A DNA stretch of 64,000 nt from Trabulsiella guamensis ATCC 49490 (GCF_000734965.1 NZ_JMTB01000121.1:62001-126000), one strand, 5' to 3'; positions 1 through 7,756 are shown, counted from the first letter of the stretch. The notes: generated by a model not told the origin, from the letters alone. A program made the numbers and translations.

Positions 1-735
1 CTGACCGGGGTGGATTTTTTGGATATCGGCTTCGGAGATCCGCGTCTGCACCAGCATGGTGTCGAGATCCGCCAGCACCAGGATGGTTGGCGCCATTTGT
101 GACGACACAATCGTCTGCCCTTCATGGGTGACGATCCCGAGCACTTCGCCGTCAATTGGCGCGACGATGCGGGTATAGCCGAGATTGGCGTTGGCGGTTT
201 TTACCGCCATCTCCGCCTGTACAATCTGCGAATCGCTCACCTCAACCTGCTGGATCTGCGCTTCATAATCCGCACTGGCTTGTTCTAAATCGCTGCGTAC
301 GCCGGAGCCGTCGCGCATCATTGCTTGCTGGCGCGCATACTCCAGACGATAACGCTTGAGGGCGGTCTCTTCGGCGCGTTTCTGCGCCCGGGCGCTCGCC
401 AGTTGCGCCTCGGCGTTATTCAGTTCGGACTCCTGGATAGTGGGGTCGATCTCCGCCAGCAACTGGCCTTTTTTCACCTTGTCGCCGAGTCGCACATACA
501 GCTTGCGCAGTTGCCCATTCACCTGTGCCCCGACGTTGACCTGCACGGCAGGTTTGAGGACGCCGGTCACCAGCACCACTTTTTCGATATCGCCTTTGTC
601 GACCGTTTCAACGTGCAGGTTTTCCTGCGGTGACGGCGAGGTGAGGGAGGCGATCGCCACACTGATCAACGTTGCTGCCGCCACGATGCCAGCGCCTGCG
701 AGTAACCAACGGGGTTTGAGACGCCATAGCTTCAT
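1..735 (-). CDS. HlyD/MacA-type membrane fusion protein (partial, runs off left edge)
   Basis: The reading frame opens with ATG at 735 and stays open to base 1 (245 residues seen, C-terminus missing). A membrane anchor lies at about residues 10-32. It is followed by a biotinyl-lipoyl-like stretch (VGAQVNGQLRKLYVRLGDKV), an alpha-hairpin rich in Ala, Glu and Gln (about 90-155), and a second half-motif with ANLGYTRIVAPIDGEV and TISEAD-like sequence typical of the MacA/HlyD family. The ATG overlaps the stop of the ABC transporter gene by 4 bp (732-735), so the two are translationally coupled. Family knowledge: such proteins bridge an inner-membrane ABC exporter to an outer-membrane TolC channel. 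By context it should form the periplasmic part of the peptide exporter encoded just upstream. No TolC homologue is visible, so host TolC is inferred. Confidence 0.9.
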   Translation of the reverse strand, partial: MKLWRLKPRWLLAGAGIVAAATLISVAIASLTSPSPQENLHVETVDKGDIEKVVLVTGVLKPAVQVNVGAQVNGQLRKLYVRLGDKVKKGQLLAEIDPTIQESELNNAEAQLASARAQKRAEETALKRYRLEYARQQAMMRDGSGVRSDLEQASADYEAQIQQVEVSDSQIVQAEMAVKTANANLGYTRIVAPIDGEVLGIVTHEGQTIVSSQMAPTILVLADLDTMLVQTRISEADIQKIHPGQ

Positions 736-2867
736 GCGGTAAGTTCCTTCTTAAAGTCCAGGGAAGTTAAGGGGCTGTTCAGACGGGTGAGTTGCCCCTC
801 CGCCAGCTGGTAGATGCGCTGAAACCCGGCCAGTACCTGGTCGCTGTGGGTGACGACAATCAATGATTTTCCGGTCTGACGGCAGTGGGTATGAATGGTG
901 TCCATCACAATCGCCGCGGTGTCGTCGTCGAGGTTGGCGGTGGGTTCATCAAGCAGCAGTACCGGGCGCGCGCTGTACAGTGCCCGCGCCAGCAACAGAC
1001 GCTGCCGCTGGCCGAGCGAGAGCGCGGCATGGCTTTCACGGATCAACGCGTCGATACCGCCAGGCAGCGCCTGCACGATATCGCCCAGCGCAAGCGACGC
1101 CAGCAGTGACTCGATCCGTGGGCGATCCCGCTCGCGGTACTGCGCGTCGAACAGGGTGATGTTTTCGCGAACTGAGGCGTTAAACAAAATATCTTCCTGG
1201 CTTTGCAGGCAGATGGTTTGCGCCAGTTGCTGACGGGGGATCGGCGTTTCTCCGGCGTAACAGGTGCCGCGCTGCGGAGAAAACAACCCGGCAATCAACC
1301 GCAGCAGCGTGCTCTTGCCCGCGCCGGATTCGCCGATAATCGCAATCTGCTCGCCCGCCGGTAACGAGAGCGACACCGAATCCAGAATGGGTTTTTGCGG
1401 ATCGTAGTAATAACAGACGTCATCAAAACGCAGATCCGGGACGGTGGATGCAGGCTCCGCCAGCAGCGGGACGCTGGCCTCTGCATGTTGCGGGAACAGG
1501 CTGTGGGCGCGGGTATCAATCACGTTTAACTGGGATTTCTGAATAATGGAGAAAAAGATCCGTGTGACGTACGAGGTAAAAATCTGCCGCAGAAAGCTGT
1601 AGGCAAAAAAGTCGCCAAACGAGATGAGCTTGCCATGTACCATTGGCAGCACCAGCAGCATAAACACCACCATCTCCAGGCTGCCGGTCAGCTGATAAAG
1701 TCCTTCTTTTACCTGCTCATAGACTTTCTGCTTCTGCAGGCAGGAGAAAAGATCGCGGCTGAACCAGGCGAACTGCGCCTGACGGCGGTTTTCCAGCCCG
1801 GCGGTTTTAATGGTCAGAATGCCCTGCAGCGTCTCCATAAAAAAGTCGTTGAGCGCCGCGCTTTTCAGTTGCAACTGCTGGGTGTACCAGCGGTCACGAA
1901 ATACCGCCCAGACGCTGATAAGCCCCATGATGGTGACGCCCACCGCCGAAATTGCCGCCAGTACGGGTGCTATCCAGAACATGATGGCAAGCGCGATGGC
2001 ACAGATCACCCAGTCGGAACGCAGGCCGTTGTCCAGTTCTATTTTCTGCAACAGCCCCACCTGCCAGGCGGTGAAGCGGCTGTAAATCTCCCCCGGCGCG
2101 CGCTTTTCAAAAAATCGCAGCGGGTTGCTGAGCAGGCGGGAAAACCCGAGGCCGCTGTTGACCAGCACAAAGCGTTTGATAAACCGCTCGCTGATGACCC
2201 GCACGCCCAGCGCCATGAAGGTGGCGACAATAAACGCCACGATAAACCAGCCGTAGGGGAAGCCGCTGTTATCCACACTGGAGAAGGCCTGGTTGATGGC
2301 ATTGCTCACCATGGTGGGCATCAGGAAGAGGGTGAGCGACACGAGGAACGTCAGCAGCATCAGGCGGTAAATGCCAGGCACGACGGCGGTTTCCTTCAGG
2401 CTCATCGCCCGCGGTGCCGTTTTTGCGGTTGATGAAGGTGGCAGATCGGCAGGCGCGGGCAGGATGGTGTCCGGCTCGACAATCAGCGCATAACCGCTGA
2501 TCTCCTGCTTTAGTGCTGCAAACGGCAGCCACTGTTCGCCCACGGCCGGGTTCATCACGCAGACGTGATTACCCTTGCGCCAGGTGAGCAGCACGTAATG
2601 GCTTGCGCCGTAGTGCAGAATGGCGGGCAGTGGCAGCGTACTCAGCTCATGGTGTTCAAACAGCACCGGCGTGGTGACAATGCCAAGCCGTGCCAGAATG
2701 ACCATCAGCGAATCCAGCGATGTGCCGTGATCGGAGGCCGGAAACATCTCGCGCAGGGTGTCCAGCGAGACGGTTTGCCCCTGGGTTTGCGCCAGCATCG
2801 CCACGCAGGCAAGGCCGCACTCATTGGTCTCTTCCTGATAAATCATGTCGGGGAGCGTGGTTTTCAT
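732..2867 (-). CDS. C39 peptidase-containing ABC exporter (peptide leader cleavage and export)
   Basis: A 711-residue protein of the usual size for bacteriocin/microcin exporters. Residues 1-125 form a C39 leader-peptidase domain: Q11, C17 in the motif QEETNECGLAC, and H90 in LHYGASHYVLL. The position where the family normally has the third catalytic residue (Asp in a DPA motif) reads N106 (MNPAVG), codon AAC. Residues about 165-450 are the six-helix membrane domain. The nucleotide-binding domain has Walker A GESGAGKST at 512-520, Walker B VLLLDEPTANLD, and a signature reading LSLGQRQR instead of LSGGQ. Family knowledge: the peptidase cuts after a double glycine and the transporter exports the mature peptide. 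The Gly-Gly leader peptide encoded at 4566-4769 is the obvious substrate. Its stop codon overlaps the fusion-protein start. Confidence 0.93.
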   Translation of the reverse strand: MKTTLPDMIYQEETNECGLACVAMLAQTQGQTVSLDTLREMFPASDHGTSLDSLMVILARLGIVTTPVLFEHHELSTLPLPAILHYGASHYVLLTWRKGNHVCVMNPAVGEQWLPFAALKQEISGYALIVEPDTILPAPADLPPSSTAKTAPRAMSLKETAVVPGIYRLMLLTFLVSLTLFLMPTMVSNAINQAFSSVDNSGFPYGWFIVAFIVATFMALGVRVISERFIKRFVLVNSGLGFSRLLSNPLRFFEKRAPGEIYSRFTAWQVGLLQKIELDNGLRSDWVICAIALAIMFWIAPVLAAISAVGVTIMGLISVWAVFRDRWYTQQLQLKSAALNDFFMETLQGILTIKTAGLENRRQAQFAWFSRDLFSCLQKQKVYEQVKEGLYQLTGSLEMVVFMLLVLPMVHGKLISFGDFFAYSFLRQIFTSYVTRIFFSIIQKSQLNVIDTRAHSLFPQHAEASVPLLAEPASTVPDLRFDDVCYYYDPQKPILDSVSLSLPAGEQIAIIGESGAGKSTLLRLIAGLFSPQRGTCYAGETPIPRQQLAQTICLQSQEDILFNASVRENITLFDAQYRERDRPRIESLLASLALGDIVQALPGGIDALIRESHAALSLGQRQRLLLARALYSARPVLLLDEPTANLDDDTAAIVMDTIHTHCRQTGKSLIVVTHSDQVLAGFQRIYQLAEGQLTRLNSPLTSLDFKKELTA

Positions 2868-2875
2868 GATGCGTT

Positions 2876-3826
2876 CTAATGATTAATGAAATAGAGAGAG
2901 TGGCTGTGCCAGAGCAGCCAGTCCTGCGGGTATTCCCGCAACGTCTGTTCGATAACGCCGGGCATCGCACCTGCCACCGCCTTCGCCGCCACCGGCGGGT
3001 GAATGCGGATCTGCAAACCGCCGTCATAACAGAGGTGATAAAACACCACCTGCGCGGCAATGACGCCGGAGAGCCGCACCACGCCATGGTGTAATTTCGC
3101 CGCCCGGCCAAATAAGCGGCACGGCAGTTTCGCTTCCAGTGCGCCTTCCGCCTGCAGGGTGTAGTCCGGGGAGATATCCGGGAAGATGATCATGTTCTGC
3201 TCGCCCGCGGCGACATCGGCGATCAGCGACATCAGATTGCTGGCGAGCGCCTTGTTCTCCTGATGAATGGAGCAATAGGCGAGCTGAATGCCGCCAAGCG
3301 TACGGGCATGCTGGTTATAGAGTTCGGCGCTGGCAGAGACCACCACGCTCGCCTTGCCCGGCGTGACGCTGGCGCCGACGATAGCCGCCAGCACATCCGA
3401 CACCGCATGCAACGGCGCCAGAATGACCGGGATTTTCTGGTGATGCAGCGGTGCCACCACCGCGTCCAGTTGGTCTGTGCAATGGCGGAGCTGGCGGAGC
3501 AGCGTCGGGTTTTGCCCCCAGGTCGCCGCTTCTTCCAGCAAACGGCGGCGAACGGCAATCCACACCGCGTTAATCGGCGTTTTCTGACCGGTCAGACAGC
3601 GGAAATTCTCTGTTGCTACCGCGTTTTGCAAGCGGAAAGCGCGCCCGGCCAGGCCCAGCGCACACAGACCCCGCGCCACGCCCAGCACCACGGTGATGGG
3701 TACGTAACGCACTATCTTACGCAGCACGGCAAGTTCACCGCGCGCGATCTCACGGTGCAGCCGGTAAAGCCATTCCAGGCTGTTTTTAACGCTAAAGACA
3801 CTCCAGAGGATAATAAACCTGACCAC
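2876..3826 (-). CDS. LpxL/HtrB-like acyltransferase-superfamily protein in export operon
   Basis: A 316-residue protein lying 8 bp upstream of the ABC exporter gene and 5 bp downstream of the thioredoxin-fold gene, so almost certainly in one operon. An N-terminal hydrophobic stretch (about 38-60) is followed by a region resembling the lysophospholipid/lauroyl acyltransferase fold: APLHAVSD (about 135-145, like the catalytic His-Asp motif but with three rather than four intervening residues) and later MIIFPDISPDY, comparable to the PDQ-type motif of LpxL proteins. I infer membership of that superfamily from these motifs only; the substrate is unknown. In this context it could acylate the exported peptide or modify lipid A near the exporter, but neither can be read from the sequence. 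Confidence 0.6.
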   Translation of the reverse strand: MVRFIILWSVFSVKNSLEWLYRLHREIARGELAVLRKIVRYVPITVVLGVARGLCALGLAGRAFRLQNAVATENFRCLTGQKTPINAVWIAVRRRLLEEAATWGQNPTLLRQLRHCTDQLDAVVAPLHHQKIPVILAPLHAVSDVLAAIVGASVTPGKASVVVSASAELYNQHARTLGGIQLAYCSIHQENKALASNLMSLIADVAAGEQNMIIFPDISPDYTLQAEGALEAKLPCRLFGRAAKLHHGVVRLSGVIAAQVVFYHLCYDGGLQIRIHPPVAAKAVAGAMPGVIEQTLREYPQDWLLWHSHSLYFINH

Positions 3827-3831
3827 GGCGC

Positions 3832-4503
3832 TTATTTTTCCCCTGTCAGCAACTGCTGCATCCGTTGGGCAAATTCAGGGAAATCGCGATCCTGCGCCAC
3901 GACATAGCGTTTGTTGATAATAAACATCGGCGTGGCGGTGATGGCGTAATGCCGGGTAATGTCCGCCATTTCTGCCAGCCGTGCTTTTACGCCGTCGCTC
4001 TGGCGGGTGGCCTGAAAGTGTTTCACGTCGATATTATTTTTGACCAGCCACTCAAGCAGGGTAGGCTCATCGGACAAATTCAGGCTGCGCGTAATAATGG
4101 CGTTATAGGCGCTGTCGCGGACTTTTTCTTCAATGCCCATTTCTTCGAGCGTGGCAAATATCGGCGCGTAAACCGCAAGGCCATTACTGTCGCTGGTAAT
4201 ATGGATCGTTTTAAATACGCTGCCCGCTGGCAACGTACGGGCAAATTCTGTCAGATTTTCTTCATTGGCGGCGCAATAATGGCAGCCATAAGACATCACT
4301 TCGATAATGCTGTTGTCGTCTTTAATGGGGCTGTCTTTAATCTCTTCAGCACTGACTTCACGAAATGCCTGAGTCTGCGTTTCATCCGTCGCAAAGGTAT
4401 TAAATACAAAAACGTGATAGCAGAGTACCGTCATCAGCGACGAGACAATAATAAGAAACAGGGAATAGCTAATGAAACCAGCACGCTTAAATTGAATAGC
4501 CAT
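3832..4503 (-). CDS. Membrane-anchored DsbA-like thiol oxidoreductase
   Basis: A 223-residue protein from the ATG at 4503 (an in-frame ATG at 4509 is the alternative; an upstream extension to 4596 overlaps the peptide gene and is unlikely). An N-terminal membrane segment at about 11-36 anchors it to face the periplasm. The thioredoxin-fold active site CHYC is at 74-77, preceded by IIEVMSYG, and the cis-proline loop is TP at 191-192 (ITATPMFI), as in DsbA. It lies between the Cys-rich peptide gene and the exporter genes in the same direction. Inference: it forms or isomerises the disulfides of the six-cysteine peptide encoded upstream. The region is more AT-rich than the flanking fimbrial and exporter genes. 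Confidence 0.88.
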   Translation of the reverse strand: MAIQFKRAGFISYSLFLIIVSSLMTVLCYHVFVFNTFATDETQTQAFREVSAEEIKDSPIKDDNSIIEVMSYGCHYCAANEENLTEFARTLPAGSVFKTIHITSDSNGLAVYAPIFATLEEMGIEEKVRDSAYNAIITRSLNLSDEPTLLEWLVKNNIDVKHFQATRQSDGVKARLAEMADITRHYAITATPMFIINKRYVVAQDRDFPEFAQRMQQLLTGEK

Positions 4504-4531
4504 AATCATCTCGCAACAGGAAAGAAAAATA

Positions 4532-4555
4532 CCCGGAGAGCAGAGGCTCTCCGGG
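4532..4555 (-). terminator. Intrinsic terminator/attenuator between peptide gene and exporter operon
   Basis: Perfect 10-bp stem (CCCGGAGAGC / GCTCTCCGGG, loop of 4) starting 10 bp after the peptide gene's stop. In minus-strand transcription it is followed by TATTTTTCTTT. The next gene starts only 29 bp further on and no separate promoter is evident, so partial read-through would give much more peptide than exporter mRNA. Confidence 0.8.
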
Positions 4556-4565
4556 CAATTACTGA

Positions 4566-4769
4566 TTAACGAAAACGGTTCGGAATGCCGCCACACTTGC
4601 TGGCGTCAGCATTCTGCATAGTGGTGGTGGTGCCGTGTTTGTCTTTGCAGGTAGTGACCAGTTTACAGGAGGTCACACCGCCTACGGTCACGTTCTGGTA
4701 TACACTTTCACAGGTCTTGCAGCAGCCGCCAACGATTCCCGCGGCTTCAAATGCAGTCAGTTTTTTCAT
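4566..4769 (-). CDS. Double-glycine-leader, six-cysteine secreted peptide (bacteriocin/microcin-like; possibly the DUF4762 family)
   Basis: A 67-residue peptide with a clear AAGGAA ribosome-binding site upstream of the ATG at 4769. The leader MKKLTAFEAAGIVGG has Leu at -12, Glu at -8, Ile at -4 and Gly-Gly at -2/-1, matching leaders cut by C39 peptidases. The mature part would be 52 residues starting at C16, with six cysteines (16, 17, 20, 35, 41, 59), enough for three disulfides. It is otherwise Thr/Lys/Gly-rich and hydrophilic, with no membrane segment. The sequence resembles a small enterobacterial family I recall as DUF4762, but I cannot confirm this without a search. Context gives it a dedicated oxidoreductase, C39 ABC exporter and fusion protein. 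I see no obvious immunity gene. Its activity (antibacterial, signalling or adhesion-related) is unknown. Confidence 0.88.
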   Translation of the reverse strand: MKKLTAFEAAGIVGGCCKTCESVYQNVTVGGVTSCKLVTTCKDKHGTTTTMQNADASKCGGIPNRFR

Positions 4770-4821
4770 CTAGTTTTCCTTATCCAGGTTGTGGTTTATA
4801 CAGGTAGTGAATTGCAACGAA

Positions 4822-4847
4822 TTACCGGTAATGGACTGCACCGGTAA
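4822..4847 (-). other. Inverted repeat upstream of the peptide gene
   Basis: TTACCGGT and ACCGGTAA separated by 10 bp, between the stop of the LuxR-type gene (4854) and the start of the peptide gene (4769). There is no T-run after it in the minus direction, so it is a weak terminator at best. Its symmetric arms also suit a regulator operator for the peptide promoter, possibly for the neighbouring LuxR-type protein (inference). Confidence 0.45.
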
Positions 4848-4853
4848 AATTGC

Positions 4854-5510
4854 TCAGGGAATGATGCCTTTAATGGCAGCAAACAAATCGATATTGTTTC
4901 TTATATTCAGCCTTTTCATTAAGTGGCGTTTTATATAGCTCAACCGGCGCACATCAACGTTCACCTCACAGGAAATTTGTGAGAGTGTTTTCCCTTTGAT
5001 AATCTCTTCCATCAGCCACCATTCATTACCCGATATCGCATCATCGGTCCGGTTTTGCAGTCTGTTGCGCGTGTATTTAGTCAGTGAGTGGCTGAAACAG
5101 TTTCCATTGTGCCGTTTGTGTAATAACTCCTGAAAAAAGAGCCGGGCATATTCAACGCTCTCTTTTTTATGCAGCCAGTGGGCATTGGGCAGCAGTGAAT
5201 AGAGCGTAATAAACAGCGGCATATTGTGTTCGCCCAATAAAATAATGAGCTTTTTGTTCCTGTGCTGACAAAACCCTCTCATTAAATGCAGCGCCTGAAA
5301 CCGCTCGCGCGGCAGACTGTCCAGGTCACACAATAACCACAAATGATGTTCGTTACTGCTGTTATCCCGTATCTGCGCCACCATCTGCGAATAATCATTA
5401 CTGGCGGCACATCCAGACAGGGTTTCCCTGGCGAACAATCGCAGGGTTAGCGTGACGATCCCCTGCGAAAAAAAACAATTTTTATCGTAGATGAAACACT
5501 GATACGTCAT
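4854..5510 (-). CDS. LuxR/FixJ-type transcriptional regulator
   Basis: A 218-residue protein. The first about 125 residues look like a diverged response-regulator receiver (FIYDKNCFFSQGI near the start; LLCDLDSL at about 59-66 near the usual phospho-acceptor strand). The C-terminal about 60 residues are a LuxR-type helix-turn-helix (LSQISCEVNVDVRRLSYIKR, then LNIRNNIDLF). The overall plan recalls FimZ/FimW/RcsA-like regulators. The start is 15 bp downstream of the last fimbrial gene, so it is probably on the fimbrial transcript. It is 84 bp upstream of the peptide gene, so it could link fimbriation to peptide secretion. It is noticeably AT-rich compared with its neighbours. Family-level call is good; target genes are inferred. 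Confidence 0.75.
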   Translation of the reverse strand: MTYQCFIYDKNCFFSQGIVTLTLRLFARETLSGCAASNDYSQMVAQIRDNSSNEHHLWLLCDLDSLPRERFQALHLMRGFCQHRNKKLIILLGEHNMPLFITLYSLLPNAHWLHKKESVEYARLFFQELLHKRHNGNCFSHSLTKYTRNRLQNRTDDAISGNEWWLMEEIIKGKTLSQISCEVNVDVRRLSYIKRHLMKRLNIRNNIDLFAAIKGIIP

Positions 5511-5525
5511 GCCCCGGCTCCGCCG

Positions 5526-6074
5526 CTATTGGTAGTTCAGTGTGTAATTCGCCGTGGCGGTAAACGGCCCGGTGGCAATTGTCCCGTTCGCCAGCGCATC
5601 AGGTTCCGCTTCCACAAATGCCTGAAAATTAAGCTGCATCACGGTGTCAGTAATCGCCGTCGGGCTGGTGGCAACCCCTAAACGCACTGGTGTGTCATCC
5701 GCCTCCAGTAAGCCGATGCCGACACCGCTGGCGTTGTCCGGCGCGGTAGGCTGGATTGCCAGCCGATCCGCCATCACCGTATTGGTGATGCCGTTAAACG
5801 TCACAGTGACCGAGTCGAACGTCGTCGGGTTACAGTCCTGCAATTTGATGGCGAACGGGACCGGCGTTGTTCTCCCGGTGCCATACAGTGATTTAATCGA
5901 GATCTTGCCGAAATCCACCGGCACGCGCTCAGACTCCGGCGCAATGCTGCACGGGTAGGCGATCACCAGTCCTTTAAAACTGAGATCGCCGCCAATCAGT
6001 TCCCCCAGCGCCAGTACCGGTGCCGGGAGCGATGCGGTCAACAGCAGGACAGCGAGGGTCATCAGTCGTTTCAT
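5526..6074 (-). CDS. Minor fimbrial subunit
   Basis: A 182-residue protein with an Ala/Leu-rich signal peptide (cleavage near LALG, about residue 23). It has a pilin-type fold: a Cys pair (YPCSIAP at about 42 and LQDCNP at about 79), a VDFG segment typical of fimbrial subunits, and a C-terminal NYTLNYQ ending with the penultimate Tyr used in donor-strand recognition. It is the last structural gene of the fimbrial operon, 9 bp after the tip-protein gene. Its position in the fibre (adaptor or terminator) cannot be decided from sequence. Confidence 0.85.
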   Translation of the reverse strand: MKRLMTLAVLLLTASLPAPVLALGELIGGDLSFKGLVIAYPCSIAPESERVPVDFGKISIKSLYGTGRTTPVPFAIKLQDCNPTTFDSVTVTFNGITNTVMADRLAIQPTAPDNASGVGIGLLEADDTPVRLGVATSPTAITDTVMQLNFQAFVEAEPDALANGTIATGPFTATANYTLNYQ

Positions 6075-6083
6075 ATTCCCTCC

Positions 6084-7115
6084 TTACTGGAATTCAGCCA
6101 CGATCGTTGCGGATGCCCGGAATTCACCTTCCGGGATCACGGACGTCGCGCTTCTGGCGATCGGTGCCGCAGTGAGGTTCCAGTCACCTTCGTTATTGGC
6201 GAAGCCCGGCACGTTATAAAACGTGTTCGGCGAAACAGGCGTTCCCTGACGATCTTTTAAGGCGATCCCCAGGTCCGAACGGTCCACGGTGCCGGTGGTG
6301 CTCAGGTATTTGCCATCGACAAACGCCGGGTTGGGCTGCTGAATGCCGAGTTTGATGTTCAGTGCGCCCTGCGAGAAACTGCCGCCCTCGCATTTCACGT
6401 GTATAGGGACGTTCTGGCTGTAACGGGTGCCATCCAGCAGGTTTCCCGATCCGGGAATGGTGCCGAAATCCACCACAATGGGTGAGCCCTGGTTGACAGT
6501 GCATTTATCCGGTACGGTCAGCACGCCAGAGGCGATGGTGATCCGCGACAGCGCGGTTTGCCCCATAGGCCCCGGCCCCAGGCGACCAAACAGCCTGGCG
6601 ATCTCCGAGCCCTGTAAATTCAGGCCGTTGATAATCGGTTTGGTGATCATAAAGGTCACACGGCCCCGGGCACCGGACGCGAACTGGTTAGTCAGAATCG
6701 TGTCGGGCACGTTGCAGTAGTTCTGGTTGACGTTGTTAGAGACGTTTTCGAACGGAACCGTGACGTATTGCTGCAGGTTGCCGCCGATGTAGATCTCAAT
6801 TTTGACGTCCATATAGTCATTGAGCTTGAGATAACCGGGCGTCGAGCCAGACTGGTTTAACGTCGCCTGTGACATAAAATAGACGGGCTGATTAACCATC
6901 GGTTGCGAGCAATAGGCTCGCCCCTGAAACATCCCCGCCAGATCGAATTCATCAACAACGGTCGCCCCGGCCTGGTTATTGGTAATATCCTGATTTCCAA
7001 TGTCGATGAAATAATCATACGTCCCGTTCACCGGAACGATTTCACCGTCCACCGCCAGACAGGCGGCGGAGGGGAACAGTAATGCGCAAAGCAGCAGCTT
7101 CACTGAAGGTTTCAT
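6084..7115 (-). CDS. Two-domain fimbrial tip/adhesin protein
   Basis: A 343-residue protein, about twice the length of the pilins around it. After a signal peptide (ending near CLAVDG) there is an N-terminal domain of about 175 residues without pilin motifs, a plausible receptor-binding domain with Cys pairs (YCSQP, YCNVP). The C-terminal half is a pilin domain (VPDKCTVNQGSPIVVDFGTI, later HVKCEGG, ending ATIVAEFQ). This layout is that of tip adhesins such as FimH, PapG or MrpH. The start overlaps the previous stop by 1 nt (TAATG). The ligand is unknown. Confidence 0.8.
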   Translation of the reverse strand: MKPSVKLLLCALLFPSAACLAVDGEIVPVNGTYDYFIDIGNQDITNNQAGATVVDEFDLAGMFQGRAYCSQPMVNQPVYFMSQATLNQSGSTPGYLKLNDYMDVKIEIYIGGNLQQYVTVPFENVSNNVNQNYCNVPDTILTNQFASGARGRVTFMITKPIINGLNLQGSEIARLFGRLGPGPMGQTALSRITIASGVLTVPDKCTVNQGSPIVVDFGTIPGSGNLLDGTRYSQNVPIHVKCEGGSFSQGALNIKLGIQQPNPAFVDGKYLSTTGTVDRSDLGIALKDRQGTPVSPNTFYNVPGFANNEGDWNLTAAPIARSATSVIPEGEFRASATIVAEFQ

Positions 7116-7738
7116 TACAGGTACTCCATCTTCAGACGAACCAGACCACTAAACTCGCCAGCAAGAACGTTTGTCCCGGTGGATTCCAGTGCCGCGAGGA
7201 AATTCAGTTCGCTGTCGCCAGGATTCACCAGATACGGTCTGTGCGTTTGATTCACCTCCAGCGCGTTGCCTTTCATGTCCATCAGGCGTACGCCCGCGCC
7301 CTGGGTTGACCCTGTGGTACGGATCAACTGGCGGTTGTTGATATCGGATTCGCCAATGAAGGTCACCTGAACCGCCTGCTCGCTGGTGCTGTAAGCTCGC
7401 CAGTTGTCGCCAGTGCTTTTCGGGCCGAGGCTGGTACGCGCCTGGCTGGCGCCTTTAAGACAATCTTTCAGATATAGCGTGAAGCGCACAGGCTGGCTGC
7501 GATCGCCTGCCTGATGGAACTGCCGGGCGCTGATCTCGCCGAGCTCAATATCCTGAATGCGGCTTTTCGTCGTCAGTACACAGGTCGAGGCATACACAGA
7601 ACCATGAAACCGGACAATGCCGCTCTCTTCGCCGACACGATCCTGAGTAGTGGGCGAGGGCAGCAACGGCGAGTCGGCACAGGTCTGAAACGTCACGCCC
7701 ACTGCCAGCAGGGCGAGTAAGGGAAGTTTATTTGGCAT
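7115..7738 (-). CDS. Minor fimbrial subunit
   Basis: A 207-residue protein with a signal peptide ending near TCADS. The body has the pilin pattern: VRFHGSVYASTCVL (first Cys), LKDCLKGA (second Cys), a GVRLMD strand as in other subunits of this operon, and a C-terminal LVRLKMEYL with a Tyr near the end. It lies directly after the chaperone gene and before the tip protein, the usual place for an adaptor subunit. The exact role is inferred. Confidence 0.82.
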   Translation of the reverse strand: MPNKLPLLALLAVGVTFQTCADSPLLPSPTTQDRVGEESGIVRFHGSVYASTCVLTTKSRIQDIELGEISARQFHQAGDRSQPVRFTLYLKDCLKGASQARTSLGPKSTGDNWRAYSTSEQAVQVTFIGESDINNRQLIRTTGSTQGAGVRLMDMKGNALEVNQTHRPYLVNPGDSELNFLAALESTGTNVLAGEFSGLVRLKMEYL

Positions 7739-7756
7739 CGTCAGGTTCCTTCTTTA

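Noticed and set aside
4504-4596. Longer N-terminus for the DsbA-like protein
   Set aside because: It would overlap the peptide gene and span the terminator hairpin; the membrane segment and GAG-type ribosome site fit a start at 4503 or 4509.
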